From NCBI GenBank assembly GCA_000310025.1, contig FN649741.1:3199651-3241446 (forward strand): DNA of 41,796 bases. The letters run 5' to 3'. Source of the DNA: Ectocarpus siliculosus. Taxonomy: Eukaryota; Sar; Phaeophyceae; Ectocarpales; Ectocarpaceae. The position numbers and the translations under genes were made by a program. Within the stretch, counting starts at the first letter, position 1, and each line of letters starts with the position of its first letter. The notes below the pieces were generated by a model, which worked only from the letters and a program-made list of their open reading frames with translations, did no database searches and was not told the origin of the DNA. Of this stretch, positions 1 through 11,387 are shown in pieces.

Positions 1-289
1 GGGGGTTTTTTTTTTTTTTTTTTTTGGTGGGAATTTTGGAAAAAAAAAAGAATAAGGAAAAAAAAATAAGGGAATTTATGGGTATAGAAAAGGGTAAAGT
101 TGGGGGGAAAAGGGAAGGGGGTTTTTTTTTAAAGGGTGGTGGTTAGAATTATGAGGGGGGGGGGGGTGGAATAGGAGGAAAATTTGGGGGGAAAAAGGGG
201 GGGGGGGGGGGGTTGGGGGAAAAGGAATTTGGGGGGAAGGGGGTTTGTTTTGGGGTTGGGGGTTGGGGGGGGGGGGGGGGGGGGGGGGG
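1..289. other. C-free low-complexity contig end, probable artefact
   Basis: The plus strand has no cytosine from position 1 to 289; the first C is at 290. The stretch is runs of G, T and A, including a G run of about 25 nt at 265-289 and a T run near 6-25. Normal composition resumes at 290. This is most easily explained as a read-end or assembly artefact (poly-G tails are typical of two-colour sequencing), not as genomic sequence. Proline- and phenylalanine-rich minus-strand frames across it are translations of the homopolymers. Confidence 0.75.
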
Positions 290-793
290 CATGGTTTTGA
301 CGACGAAACGAAGAAACTACGTACTGAAGTGGACGAAGGTTGACTGAAACGTAGAGGCAGGCCTGCGCCAACCCAGGTGCCGGTGGTCGTTGCTACAAAG
401 GGTTGGCGTGCCAACCTAGCAGCGGGGGCCAGGAAAGGTCTTGCAGGGACACCACGTGTTTTGACTGCTGTATCGTGGGCACGACTACTGGTGTGCCGTA
501 ACGAGACGCGTCACACACAAAACCCAAATACTCCTACAACAAATGAAATACTCTGTTTCCATGCTTGAAACTCAGATTACCAAGAACCGCACATTACAGC
601 ATTAGCACGAAGTACAACATGACATACCCGTGCCCGAAAAGCGAGGCTTACCGTAGAGTCAAGGAGTGAACTCAAATCCGATCGTGACAACACCACCAGC
701 TACGATCACCTACCCAAAATATTCTTACTTACACCACATTCGCTCCATGTGATCATGCCGTCGGGGGTCCCGCTGAGCTACGGCCAGACTTAC
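290..793. other. Partial last visible intron of the MFS transporter gene
   Basis: This is minus-strand sequence downstream of the donor GTAAGT at 793-788. The next exon must begin by completing a Gly codon (phase 1) and should encode the cytoplasmic loop and later helices of the MFS fold. No such exon is visible here. The rest of the gene presumably lies past the left contig edge. Confidence 0.55.
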
Positions 794-2400
794 CCGGGAT
801 GAACGTTGCGCCGACGAGAGCGCTGAGGATGTACACGAAGTTCGCTTGCCCGCCCGAGATCTTATCGTAGTACCTCGGCAGCAAGAAGGTCACACCGAAA
901 TAGCTGAAGCAGTCGTACCGTCCATGACGCGCGGGGAATGGGGGGGCGAAAGGGAGGAGGAGGGTGGAGGTATGACTAGGCGCATCATCGCCTTCGTAAC
1001 GCAAAGATCAATCGTCCTGGCTGACGTCTGTTGGTGGATGACATCCTCAGAGCCTTGGTCGACCGTAGGCGGTGCAAGTCCATCCGGTTCAAGAGCGCCG
1101 CTCGCGTCGATTGCAGAGTCACGGCCCCGAAACGGCTGCATGAGTACCACGCGATCGCACACTAACACAAGTGGTGCGTCACACCAAGGGGGCTCTTGGA
1201 GTGCATACACAGATGCATTGCTCCAAAACTCGAAGAGCCCAAATGGGGGGGGTTCTATTGTATACCAGGGGTTTACAAACCTATAAGCATCATTACAGGA
1301 TTACTACGTCCATACTTAAACACCCACAGATCTCTATATTTCATGAGGTGCGATGCAGAATTTCATTACAAAGTCTAAAACTATGCATATTTTTTAGCAT
1401 AGCCACTAAATCCTGCAGACAATACAATAGACCCCCCAAATAAACTTCGACAAGCCCAAAAAAGATACGACGCGGGGGGGGGATCACTATGTGCACGCCG
1501 GAGCCCCCGTGTCTGTACATGGCAGAAACCCCGCCAGAGTGTTGGGGGTGGTGCTTCCGACTCGTGTACAACGCTGCCCTCGGCTCCCACCAACCGACGA
1601 AACCAAGGTCAGCGCACATCGTCAAGTCACCACTTGATGCAACAAGAAGCCATCCATTGCGTTATATCTACCTTTTTCAGAACCACCTAGCATACAAGTC
1701 CTTATTTCTCCCCACCTAATGTTCACGGTGAACCAGACTACCCATCTGGTACGAGCACGGGGTTCCAGCGCCAGCACGCGGGACGAAAAAAGCGGACGAC
1801 GAGCGGAGCAAGGAAAGCTCAGCCAGCGGGGAGGAAACACGAGCAGCACGAACGGAGCTACAACACGACCGCCTACATTCGAGTACGTGAGGAATACACG
1901 GGTTGAGGGCAGTTAGTTCGGTACGTTGAGAGAGAGAGAAGGAGCGGCGGAAGGGGGGCCGAAGATTAGGAAGTGGGGTGGACCGGGAGACGACAACGAC
2001 GGTCAGCCGACATGCTGAGAGGAAAGATGGTCAACAAGATCATGCATCATCAGCACAACGCAGAAAGAGGAGCATCGGGGCCAAAGCAGAGGCGACACAA
2101 ACATGGACGTAAAGCATGAACCATGCGCGTGCCAAAAAAAGGGGTGCTGTATGAGCACAGGCGAACATGTAGATCGCCTCTCTCTTTCATTCGGCTGTGC
2201 TCTCTCTCACACACACGCCCCGCCGGCGCCGGCGCCGCCTCCAAGCGCGCATCTGGCCAGATACGCCGCCCGATACTCACAAGGACAGCGTTATCCTTCT
2301 AAGGATGGGAGTGTGGAACAGCTCGCGCACATCCCCGGCCTCAGCGTTCTCCGCTTCCTGCCCGTGCGACGCGGCGTCTCCGATCCCGGCCGCAACTGCT

Positions 2401-2433
<33 letters not shown>

Positions 2434-5400
2434 GAGTCCAGATCTGTCGGAGAGAGAGACAGCGTCATCGTCATCTGCCGAGATGTATGTGACATCGACT
2501 TACGAGTGAGGTGTTGGGGTGGGGTAGGGGGTCACCCCACGCCCAAAGGAAACGACTCACCTGTTTGCTTATCGCTACAATACTGTCGATCACGCGCAAA
2601 CGATCTCGTTCCCGCTAGAAGAGTGCCGTCGTTGTCATAGAAGCTGTCATATGTTGTCAAACGTGTGTGAAGTCGAGTGTTGTGCCTCATGGGAGAGGCA
2701 CCGGGAAGTTGCTGCTGGCGCATCGATCGGTTTTGATGTGCCTGGAATGCGTGCGTGTCGTACGTTGATATCCCATTGTTCTGGAAGTTCATTTTCACAA
2801 ATCTTTCGGCGTGCTTTCGGTCGCACCAACCGGGGTCACACAGGAGGATGGTCTCATAGGATGTGTTTTCTTCCTCCCCTTTCCTGCCGCCGTGTTATTG
2901 CCTTACCCTTCTTCGTCCCGAAGACGATTCAACTGTTTCTTTCGGCCGGGAAGCCGGGTTCTTCGGACACACGAATGAATCACCATCAACCTTTACTCGG
3001 GAAAATGCAAGACCAAGACCAAACGTCGGTTCAAGTAACTGCACCGAGATTCGACTCACGCCAAACCGCCAGCGGGCTGGAAGGTTGCAAGACCACCAAC
3101 GAAACTACCGGAAGCAGTCAGCTCTCAACGGCAGGATCAAGTATTGGTGATACACCACCGTCTGTTGCTTTGAAACGCACACCGACCGTCCCGCACGAAC
3201 TGCGGGTTAGGTGCGAGAGCCTAAGATTCCTCTCAAAAAAGAGTAATGGACAGGCCGCCTATGAGCCGCGTGGAGACAAGAGATACGACTACCCGTCTCA
3301 TTCGGCACCTGAGCTCTCCACATCTTACACCCCCATTCTTTTCTCTCCTCACCCCCCCCCCCCCCTCCCCGAAGCCAAAATAGGAACACGGATAGAAACC
3401 TGACAACCCGGTCGTTCGAAGGCGTAGAGGGTCGCCCTCGTCGACCGCCTGCCCTGAAAAGCCCAACCCGAGCACGTCCAGCTTGCCATTCATTCTCGCC
3501 ACGTGCTCCAGCACCTGTAGGACGGATACCACAACAGCCTCAATCGATGTCGTCGTCATTGGCTTGGGGGCAAACATCCCGCCTGTCTCGATATCCGAGG
3601 GTCTTGCACTAGGCAACCGCTCTCCCTCCCTCCATAAATCAATCGGTGACCTCGCAATGCGGTCTCTCAAGGCAACCCTCCAGCCTCCGCACCCCCTCGC
3701 GTAGACGGCGCCAAAATTGACCCCCCGTCTCTCGAATGCGCTCTGACGGCGCCGCCCTCCCTGCCTTTCAATGCCAGCACATCCCCCCCTTCAAGAAAGC
3801 AACGCCTTAAACTACACGTGGACCTCCTTCTCAACGCCACACGATAAACCAACACACCACACCACATGTACGACATACCTGCATCGCCTCGTCGTGCCTC
3901 CCCATGACCTGCAGGAAGCGGGGGGACTCAGGAAGCAGCCGGTAGGCCACGGCCACGATCGCGGATGGAAGCGCGGCCACCCCAAGAAACCAGCGCCACA
4001 TTGCCTCTTCCTTCCTGTTGCATGCACCGTTCGTTCGAGGACTCGATTACTTCGATAGGGGAAGTGTTACGCCAGGACGTCAGCATCGCAAGGGTAAACC
4101 TCGAGCTAGAAATACTATTAGAGTTTTGTTTTTGTTAACGAGAAAGTACGTTCATAGGAGAAGAAGAAAAGCTTGCCGCAGCAAACACCGGTATACGAGG
4201 GAGTCCGTCTCTTACACAACGGTTGAACACAGATTTCTCTGTAACAAACCGAAGTCACGAATTAAGAGAGCTCCTCTGGCTTGGCACAACCCTCGATGAA
4301 CCCGTAGCCGGAAACGTACAGGGCGCGGCAGAGTTAGGCTTGACCGAGACGATGTCGGGGGCATCTACGGTATCGGACGGAGTGGAAGGGGGGGTCTAGA
4401 TGGCGGTTTGAGGGACACACACAAATGGACAACGTCACCGTAAAAGGTTTGCCTAAGTGCGCGCGCAGGGGGTGGCACGGTTTCAGTCACAACGTTCGGA
4501 AGATGTCCCACACTTACCCGGGCCCGAGAACATTGGCGAGCATGAGGCCAAGGAGGGAAGCGAAGATCATGCCGATGCCCCAGAAAATTCCAGCAGTTGC
4601 GCAGAGAATATTAGCCCTATCGTTTGTCGGCAGAAACTCGGTGACGAGCGCGGTCGTCACGGGCAAGTTACCTGCCGTCAGAGAGAAAAACGTAGGACGA
4701 CCCGGGCTACTTCTGAGTATTGTTGCGTCATACGGTACCGCTGTGTCGTCTTGAGTGCTGCCTTGGATGCGTCTGGTGGTATTACGTTCAGGCAGGTGTG
4801 TAGCCCTCGCAGCACGACGTGTGGACGCACGAGAGAGATTCCAAGCACCTGTATCGGCTGCCTGGATGAGCCTGTATCCTCATCACGCTATGGGTCGGAT
4901 GCGTGCAAAAATGCTTGGTTGGACTAGATGGAGGACATGGAGGACATGCTTTGCGGTTGCGGTTAACTGGACAGCAATGACGAAGAATGGAAAGCCGAGC
5001 GAAGTGAACGGGATGCTTAGGTACGTTTTCGGCATCTTCTGACCACTCAAATCGCCATTTGGCTCTGATTGACACTGGAATGGCGCCGGCCACGCTGCTA
5101 AGGTTGGTTTCGTTGACCGTCCTAACGCGAAAATCCCACCAGGGAGCGTGGTGTTGTGTGTGTCCCGCCCGCCTTACCTCCTACTCCGAAGCCGACGAGC
5201 ACTCGGCACAGACAGAGAACAAAAAAAGACGGTGCGAGAGAGGAGAGGACCCCGCCGACAAAGACGCAGGCCAGGGACGACACGAAGGCGGTCCTGCGGC
5301 CGCGTTTGTCGGCGTAGATGGACCAGAAACCCGCGCCGACAAGCATCCCTGCAGCGGAGAGGGACGGAAAGGTAGAGGAGACGAAAAGCGGGGTGAAAAG

Positions 5401-8400
5401 GCAAGCCACGAAGATGGTGGCGTGGGGGGGTTCTAATGCGTTTCGGTCACGTATTTAGCACAGTGTGTGCCATTTACCGTGCTGATGACGCACACACGGA
5501 ACACCTTGGAAACCCTCGGAAACGTCTGTCGCTTTGTGCGTCACTCCCTCTTGCCCTGCCTCCTGACCCCCTGTCCCCCGTACGCTCGCCCCTCTTCGCC
5601 TCACCAAAGAAACTAGCACTGCCGATTAGCCCCTTTCCGACGCTGCTCAGCTCGAACGAGGTCGCGATGGCTTCCAGCACAAACGCCAACACAAGAACTT
5701 CCATCGAATCGACCACCCAACCCTTGCAAGCAGAAAGGGATAAGAGAGAGACGGCAAGGCACGAAACGACAACAACACACAAGCAAAGGCAGAGCCGCGG
5801 GCACGCGTGGGAGAAAAAATCGTGCAGGCGGCGAATGGGAGATGTTGCATGTCGATTTTCCGCAAACGTGGGCTCCGTGCATGTCCATCCCCCCGACGAC
5901 GGTAGAAAGAAAAAAATAGACCGCACCTAAACAGACAGCCAGTCTTCCGAATAGTGAGCGGGTACGAGAGAGAGAGACACACACATACCCTGCACTGGCC
6001 AGGTGCAGCTGCCGTAGAGGCACCAAACAGTCATTCGACACACCGCTTGCACCTTTGGCGTCGTGCCACTTGTTCCTCTGCAGCAACAAGTGATGCTCGG
6101 CGAGCTTTCGGTTTGGCTCCTTCCTCTCGCGTTCTGCTATGAAGTACTGTAACTTCGAAGTACCGTCCCCTGTATTTTTTGTACGTTACGCTTGGAGCGG
6201 GCTATTTCGCTTCCGTTGCACGCGTTCTAATCTTCACCTGATCTGTGTGCGTCTGCTGCCGGCGCTACTTTGTTGATGCTTAGATATGATGCTACACACA
6301 GATCTTTAAATAGAGGGGACGTGAAAGAAAAAACAGGTTCGTTTTGTTATGCGTTCGTCTGCCTCTTCCATCAGTTCTTTCCCAGGAATACTATAAAGCA
6401 CCAACAACGACAGCCGCAAACCTATGTTCGTGTGTTCGACCTTAGTATATGCACCCTACACCCAATACAATAAAATTGGAGATGCTTTTCTATTTCCATT
6501 CTAAATCACCGACCCCCCGCCCCGGCCACGGCGCGCCCAAAATCTGGAAAAGTGGAATGCGTGTCCCGCAAGGTCCAGGGAAATGTTTTTCGCGTACTGC
6601 AGTGCCGGCTTGGCAGTAGTGAGGACTTTTCGACTTCATGGTACAGCGCTTACGTTTTGCGGGGCTGGCAAAAGGACCAAACGAACGGTATACGGATCAA
6701 TTGTGAGGTGGGCGGCGTCTCGTGAGGCTGCTAGCCTATCGAAAACACGGCTTTGATCACATCAAGAATAACTTGACCAGATACATTTGTTTGGTGCACC
6801 AGTTCACACCTCGGCGCACCCTAAGGTAGTGGTGCAGTAGACCATGCTGCCCGATCAAGGGGCACCCCGCTATCAAATGATGTATTGTTGCGGCAAGAAG
6901 GCTGTAGCACTATTTAGACAACTTCAAAGGCACCCCTCGACAACGAAATAAAGACGCTCGTCATGCACGCACTCGATGTACATTTGGAGGTACAACATGG
7001 ATGTAGTGCTCCTTACACGAGCACAACAAAAGCAGATGCAACCCAAAGGGGCGAAGAAGAAAACAAACTCGCCTGTTCCTTCGACAAAACGCTAGAGAGA
7101 AGACCAAGCCTTCAGACGCAAAAAAGACGCCAACCGAAAGACGTCAGTCTCAGTGCGGTTTAAAACAGAAAAATATATGTTTCTCAAGGCCCTGATCTGG
7201 GACCCCGTGAGAGGGTGTCATGGCGGAGGCAAAGCTATTCTGATCAAAGGCGGTGGCAACAGAGGACAACTGCTACTTAACACTTTGCACCACGGAAGGC
7301 GTCTGCGTCAGTTGGACCAGTACGGACATCATTAGAAGGTACTGAGCGGAGACCGGAATGGTTTTTAAAGTGAAGACAACAACAACAACACCAGTTCGTT
7401 TCGGAGTGAAATCATCCTCCTTGCATTTTACCACCACTACTACTCTCGTCACTAACTTTTCCACTATTTTTCGGGCGTTCATCTCCAGACTCTGCCCCCC
7501 TGCGGCGTTTGTTGTGAGGAGGGTCATCTGGCTCGAAACTCTTGTTCCCCTCAACGCCATATTTTCCACCTCCATCATCACTGCTATCCTTCGCTATTTT
7601 TTCCACATCCGTCGTCACTACCACTATGTTCCTTGTCGCCCGCCTCACTACTACTGAAATCCCAACCTATTGGCTGAATTTGCTGTGGTGGAATTTGGTC
7701 GATCTCTACACCATGACATTTGAAGACGTCATGCGTACCGACAGAAACCGAGCTATACAAGTAGCTCGAAGGTTAACCGTCTCAATCATCCTGTTGGTGT
7801 GCAAGACTTGAGGCGAAAAAAAGCTGTGTGTGGGGGTTTGTGAACCGGCACTATTGAGGGGTTCGTATCTGAACCGGCACAATAGCGGGCAACCCTCAAT
7901 AGTGGCGGTTTGGCACTATTCAGGTCTGTGTCTGCGTCAAGAAAATTTACCGGGCACTGGTGTATATAGGACTCTGGCACCAGCTGTCTGGCACTATTCA
8001 ACCGGCACTATACCGGGACACCTACTGTTGCATCCATACCGAAATGTACCTTCCTTGCCTATGTACAGTAGTACTACCGGTACACATGGAGTTTACATAC
8101 CTACTGCTGTACATACAACCAACAACGAGACAGCAACATCTGTGTGCAACAAGAGTGCAACCACACCAATTCAAAGAGCCGAGCTCCTGCAAGTGCTGCC
8201 CGAGTCGGGCACCTTGCCTTGGGCGCCAGCAGCGCAGGCTGTTGCTGGTTACGCCGTTCAAACGCGTTTTGAATTATCGTCCGACTGCCAGAACGACATT
8301 GCAGGTCTGCCACCCAGGTGGTAATTCGTGACGATGACATCGACAGCACGTGACATCGCAGCGCACGCTCACCAATCCACACATGGTGACCAGCCTCGTC

Positions 8401-8606
8401 TGAAAAGGGCCCAAACCTACGCGATCAATCGCTTCAGAGAAGCTCCTAGGCGGGTTATGGAGGGCGTCCGGACCATCATCTGCACTTGGCGCAGACGGAC
8501 GCATGAAAGGCGTATGTTCAAGCTGCTGCTCCGGTCGACGAGTTGTTGCAGTGGCGGCCTCCTCAATCTTGCTCTGAGGAAATGGCTGCCTCCGTCTGCT
8601 TTCCAT
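794..8606 (-). CDS. MFS transporter, SVOP/SV2-like (3' end missing)
   Basis: Membrane transporter of the sugar-porter-like MFS branch that includes SVOP/SV2; substrate unknown. Minus-strand exons: 8606-8373, 5722-5605, 5348-5178, 4671-4518, 4014-3879, 3514-3400, 2443-2281, 1745-1716, 903-794. All introns are GT-AG and every junction keeps phase, giving 410 residues. Residues 55-72 (SFSEAIDRVGLGPFQTRL) match the SVOP N-terminus; GWVVDSMEVLVLAF starts TM1; DKRGRR (131-136) is MFS motif A; EFLPTNDRA follows TM4; PESPR (254-258) is the sugar-porter motif after TM6; RELFHTPILRR precedes TM7. The central loop carries ten glycines (314-323) encoded by a GCC/GGC repeat. The start is the first in-frame ATG. 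TM9-12 are absent because the contig ends. Intron 1 is 2.65 kb. Family assignment is firm; substrate is not inferable. Confidence 0.93.
1716..1745 (-). other. 30-nt microexon of the MFS transporter
   Basis: The acceptor ends ACCAG and the donor is AG|GTGGGG. The exon supplies one base, nine codons (WVVWFTVNI) and two bases, joining the LSL end of the previous exon to the YFGVTFLL start of the next. The result is a continuous TM7 that aligns with the SVOP pattern LLLWF..NAFSYYG. Without it the helix would be shortened by ten residues but the frame kept, since 30 nt is a multiple of three. Confidence 0.85.
2402..2431 (-). repeat. GCC/GGC trinucleotide repeat coding for Gly10
   Basis: About ten tandem GCC units on the plus strand sit inside MFS exon 7 and are read as glycine codons on the minus strand. 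They fall in the central cytoplasmic loop between TM6 and TM7, where length change should be tolerated. Confidence 0.85.
7131..7225 (+). repeat. Dispersed repeat copy A (partner at 34862-34950)
   Basis: The core CAGTCTCAGTGCGGTT preceded by AGACG is shared with 34,87x on the same strand, followed by further matching blocks (GGCC.TGATCT.GGA and TCATGG). About 80 bp align with small gaps. This copy lies in MFS intron 1; the other lies in the coiled-coil gene region. Confidence 0.6.
7843..8011. repeat. AACCGGCACTATT hairpin repeat cluster
   Basis: Arms 7843-7860 and 7893-7910 are inverted copies of 18 bp with one mismatch (core CACTATTGAGGG / CCCTCAATAGTG) around a 32-nt centre. The centre holds another AACCGGCACAAT, and AACCGGCACTAT recurs at 8000-8011, with GGCACTATTCA in between. 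This could be a small hairpin or MITE relic. It sits in MFS intron 1. Confidence 0.6.
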
Positions 8607-9354
8607 GTTTCTCTCCCCCCCCCTCTCTCTCTCTGTGCTGTTCTGTCTCTCCTTCCCCCCTCTCCTTGGCGGTGGATGGAATAGTGGTCCCGCTCTTTTT
8701 TTCTTTCGGAGATGTACCGCCGCTCGGGGCTCCGTGTATCTCCTCCCCCGCCACCTGTCATTTCTTTTGGCCAACAAAGCCAGTATCCAGATATCCAGAT
8801 CCTTCTGTTCTGATCGGGGAGGGGGGAGGGGACCTGCCCATGCTCTTGTTTAGACGGTCAGCTTCCATTAGCATACAAACGTACCCAGTTATGGGCCAAG
8901 AAAAAAACGCGTCTGCTCATTGGGAGAGAGGCTGTACAGTCCCGAGGGCCGAAGGCTGACTTGGCTGAGCGCGGAGAAGAGTTGCGGAGGTGGTTATGGC
9001 GGCTAATGAGAAGTTTTTAAGACGGGTTGTCCATGAAGCATCGGAGATCGAAGAAGACGAGTTGTTGTCCATGTTGAGGTGAAGAAGGATATGCCGACAG
9101 CGTTGTTGGAACGAAACTCCATGGGACGATGATTCGAACCGTCTTCAGGTCTCTTTTAGACAACCAACACCAACGGTGACACGCCGGTAGTATCCATCTC
9201 ATCCATTCCAGCCACATGCCCTACGCATCCCATTGCACCTTTTGCTCTACTTCGCCTTCTGTGAGTCACTTCCCACTTCTCATTCGACGACAACCCTACT
9301 GGGGGCCTTCCACGTTACAAAGATGTACACCACTTAGTTAGGGACGCCTCGTGT
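8607..9354. other. Spacer upstream of the MFS gene, no gene seen
   Basis: Immediately upstream of the MFS start (plus 8610-8660) is a CT-rich tract, purine-rich on the gene strand, which may belong to the 5' UTR or promoter. I find no TATA box at a convincing distance and no coding signal. Confidence 0.5.
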
Positions 9355-9925
9355 CAACCACGGCGACGTTTCTTGCCTGTGGTTTCTCCTGAAGAAAGGT
9401 GCAACACCGCGTTCCTTTCGCGACGCCCTCACCGTTTGCGGGCTTGAACATTGCACCTTCAAGGAAGCCGCTACCGCTTCTGGCCATTTCGACGACCCCT
9501 TTCTCAATGAAGCCGGTTTTGCTCTTGAACAGGCCGTCCAAAGCTAAGGCGCACCGAAACAACTGTGCGGACTGTTACCCTGCCACCACCACCTTCGACA
9601 TTTTTTCCCCACGAGATCGAAGAAGCGTGGAAGAACGACACTCTATTGCCAGGAACTTCACCATTTTATCTCGGACGGCTGTAGGCATATCAGCCACCTC
9701 GGAATCGACGTCCCGGAAGGTTTCGACTTGAGCAATTCCCACCTGCAACGTGCAAGTGCTAAGCAATTTCTTGACCAAAGGGACACGGATGTCGAAACCG
9801 TTAAAGGCCGCCCTCCTCATGTTCACTGCGGAATGTCTATTCGACAAAGTCCGCAACGCCTACCATTCCGGAAGCGACGCTCTATTTGACATTCACAGAC
9901 ACGCCAGTACCGATAGACGGTTTTG
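9355..9925 (+). pseudogene. Decayed reading frame of unknown family
   Basis: Coding-like stretches appear in all three plus frames, interrupted by stops. One frame from 9355 gives GDVSCLWFLLKKGATPRSF and continues to a TAA at about 9546. A second frame gives HEIEEAWKNDTLLPGTSPFY near 9610-9670. The first frame resumes as SDGCRHISHLGIDVPEGFDL near 9670-9730. Another frame then gives KAALLMFTAECLFDKVRNAY near 9808-9870. No introns with matching phases rejoin them. I do not recognise the family. It reads like an old transposon or duplicated gene fragment with indels. Confidence 0.4.
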
Positions 9926-10038
9926 ATCCTGTTGGAATAAGTGCCGTGCCCGATTCACACTCAATGCCTTGCACGGACTGGGTGCGGCGGGTATGTCGTA
10001 GTCCCTGCTTCGTCGACCGCGATTCTTTGTTTTTCTTC

Positions 10039-10162
10039 TCGTTTTTCTGGCGTGTCTTGCCTTACATCTTCGTTCTTGCGCGTTCCTATTCGATAGTTTC
10101 TCGTTTTCCTGGCGTGTCTTGCCTGCATCTTCGTTCTTGCGCGTTCCTTTTCGATACTTTCA
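10039..10162. repeat. 62-bp tandem duplication
   Basis: Copies 10039-10100 and 10101-10162 share TGGCGTGTCTTGCCT, ATCTTCGTTCTTGCGCGTTCC and TCGATA with only a few substitutions. The sequence is pyrimidine-rich and non-coding in appearance. Confidence 0.8.
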
Positions 10163-10265
10163 TCTTTCTCCCCCTCCGCACACCCTGATAAACGCTTCCC
10201 ACGTCTCGTCTTGCGTGTCGTCTCTCTCATCTCCCTTTCTTCTGTTTGCAAAGATCCTCGAGGAG

Positions 10266-11077
10266 GTAACTGGCCGTGGGGGTGACGCTTGCCTTCGACC
10301 CTACCTACCAGAAGGTACGCGCTTCGCACCTGCTGGAAACTACCTTTCTCGCCGCCGATGAGAGAAAGGTGGTCGAACCAAACCCGGTGGGGCTACCGCG
10401 TTGTCGCCCTTACCGCCGACGAAGACGCCGTGCGCCGTGCCCTCTCCGCCACCGAGCCCCCCGCCGACACCATCGGCCTTTCTGGGTCTTCCACCAAATC
10501 CACCAAGAGAAAATCCTCCATAAATCCCCGCTATTCTTCCGACAAATCCGTGAAACGTCGTCGGGCCAACGACCGTACGATCGGCAACTCCACCAACGAC
10601 AGCGACGACGATCACTACGGCGGACGCGGCGGCGGCGCCGGGAACAACGATTCCCGCGGCGCCGACAGCAACGACGATGACGACAAAAATGACAACTACG
10701 CCAACAGCGACAACAACTACGAATACGACGACGATGTCGAAAACGACGACGACGATAACAACGCCGACGACGGCGATGACAGGGACGATTTCCTCGACGT
10801 TGGACGAACCCATTCCTGCGTCATTTCCGATGTGGGAAATGCGTATTTTTCTATCCCCGCCCCCCCCCCGGTGTTTGCCATCGGGGTTGGGCTTTCGCCG
10901 CATGGCAGCGATTTTGTAAGACAAGCCGATCACTTCGTGAGCTCGGCAACTTTTTTGTTTGCCTTTGGTTTTTTTTTCGCGGTAACCATGAATGGTGGTC
11001 GAGTAGATTTTGTTTTGCGGGGTCGAGAACCGTCACTTCGCGCAAAGGGGATGATCGCACCACGTTGTGTTACATAG
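10266..11077 (+). other. Open frame with Asp/Asn-rich tract, uncertain coding
   Basis: A plus-strand frame is open from about 10289 to 11077. Its early part (GYRVVALTADEDAVRRALSA, near 10390-10450) looks coding. It continues into a basic segment (KRKSS, KSVKRRR) and a long Asp/Asn tract encoded by an imperfect GAC/AAC repeat at about 10650-10790. The overlapping frame just upstream (GVTLAFDPTYQKVRASHLLE, 10278-10340) also looks coding, so this may be a frameshifted relic that continues the decayed block at 9355-9925. No family is recognised. Confidence 0.3.
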
Positions 11078-11387
11078 GTCAAACACCCTCGAGCGTGCTT
11101 ACAACTGTCTCTGGAAGTGAAAGTACCAGACATCATACGCAGCTGTCATCCGTACGCAAGGACGTAAGCACAAGCTGCCGAACACTCTCAGCAGGATGCA
11201 GCGCACCCTTCATGCGACTCGCCGAATACGTCACGGCGCTTCGTGCTTGGTGATGTGAGAGCCTGGTCCGGTGAGAACCCGGCGTGCTCCGTCCCGGTTT
11301 GGTAGGGATGCGAGGTCAATGGTGTAACGACTACGGCATGCACGACTATGAGTACACACCACCCCCCTGGCCCTGACATTGATTCGT

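Larger units (their letters stand above)
5723..8372 (-). other. MFS intron 1, repeat-bearing
   Basis: The intron runs from donor GTGAGC at 8372 to an acceptor ending CTTGCAAG at 5723, phase 0. It contains a hairpin repeat cluster (7843-8011) and one copy of a dispersed repeat (about 7131-7225). I see no conserved coding segment in it. A hydrophilic minus-strand frame at 7412-7648 is open but has no recognisable motif. Confidence 0.7.

Noticed and set aside
652-699. Possible next MFS exon on the minus strand (acceptor GTAG, donor CG|GTAAGC)
   Set aside because: It is open only in phase 0, while the preceding exon ends in phase 1; in the required frame it meets a TGA, and the peptide shows no MFS loop motif.
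10340-10933. Val-rich minus-strand open frame of 197 codons
   Set aside because: It is the antisense of the GAC/AAC repeat tract; composition explains it.
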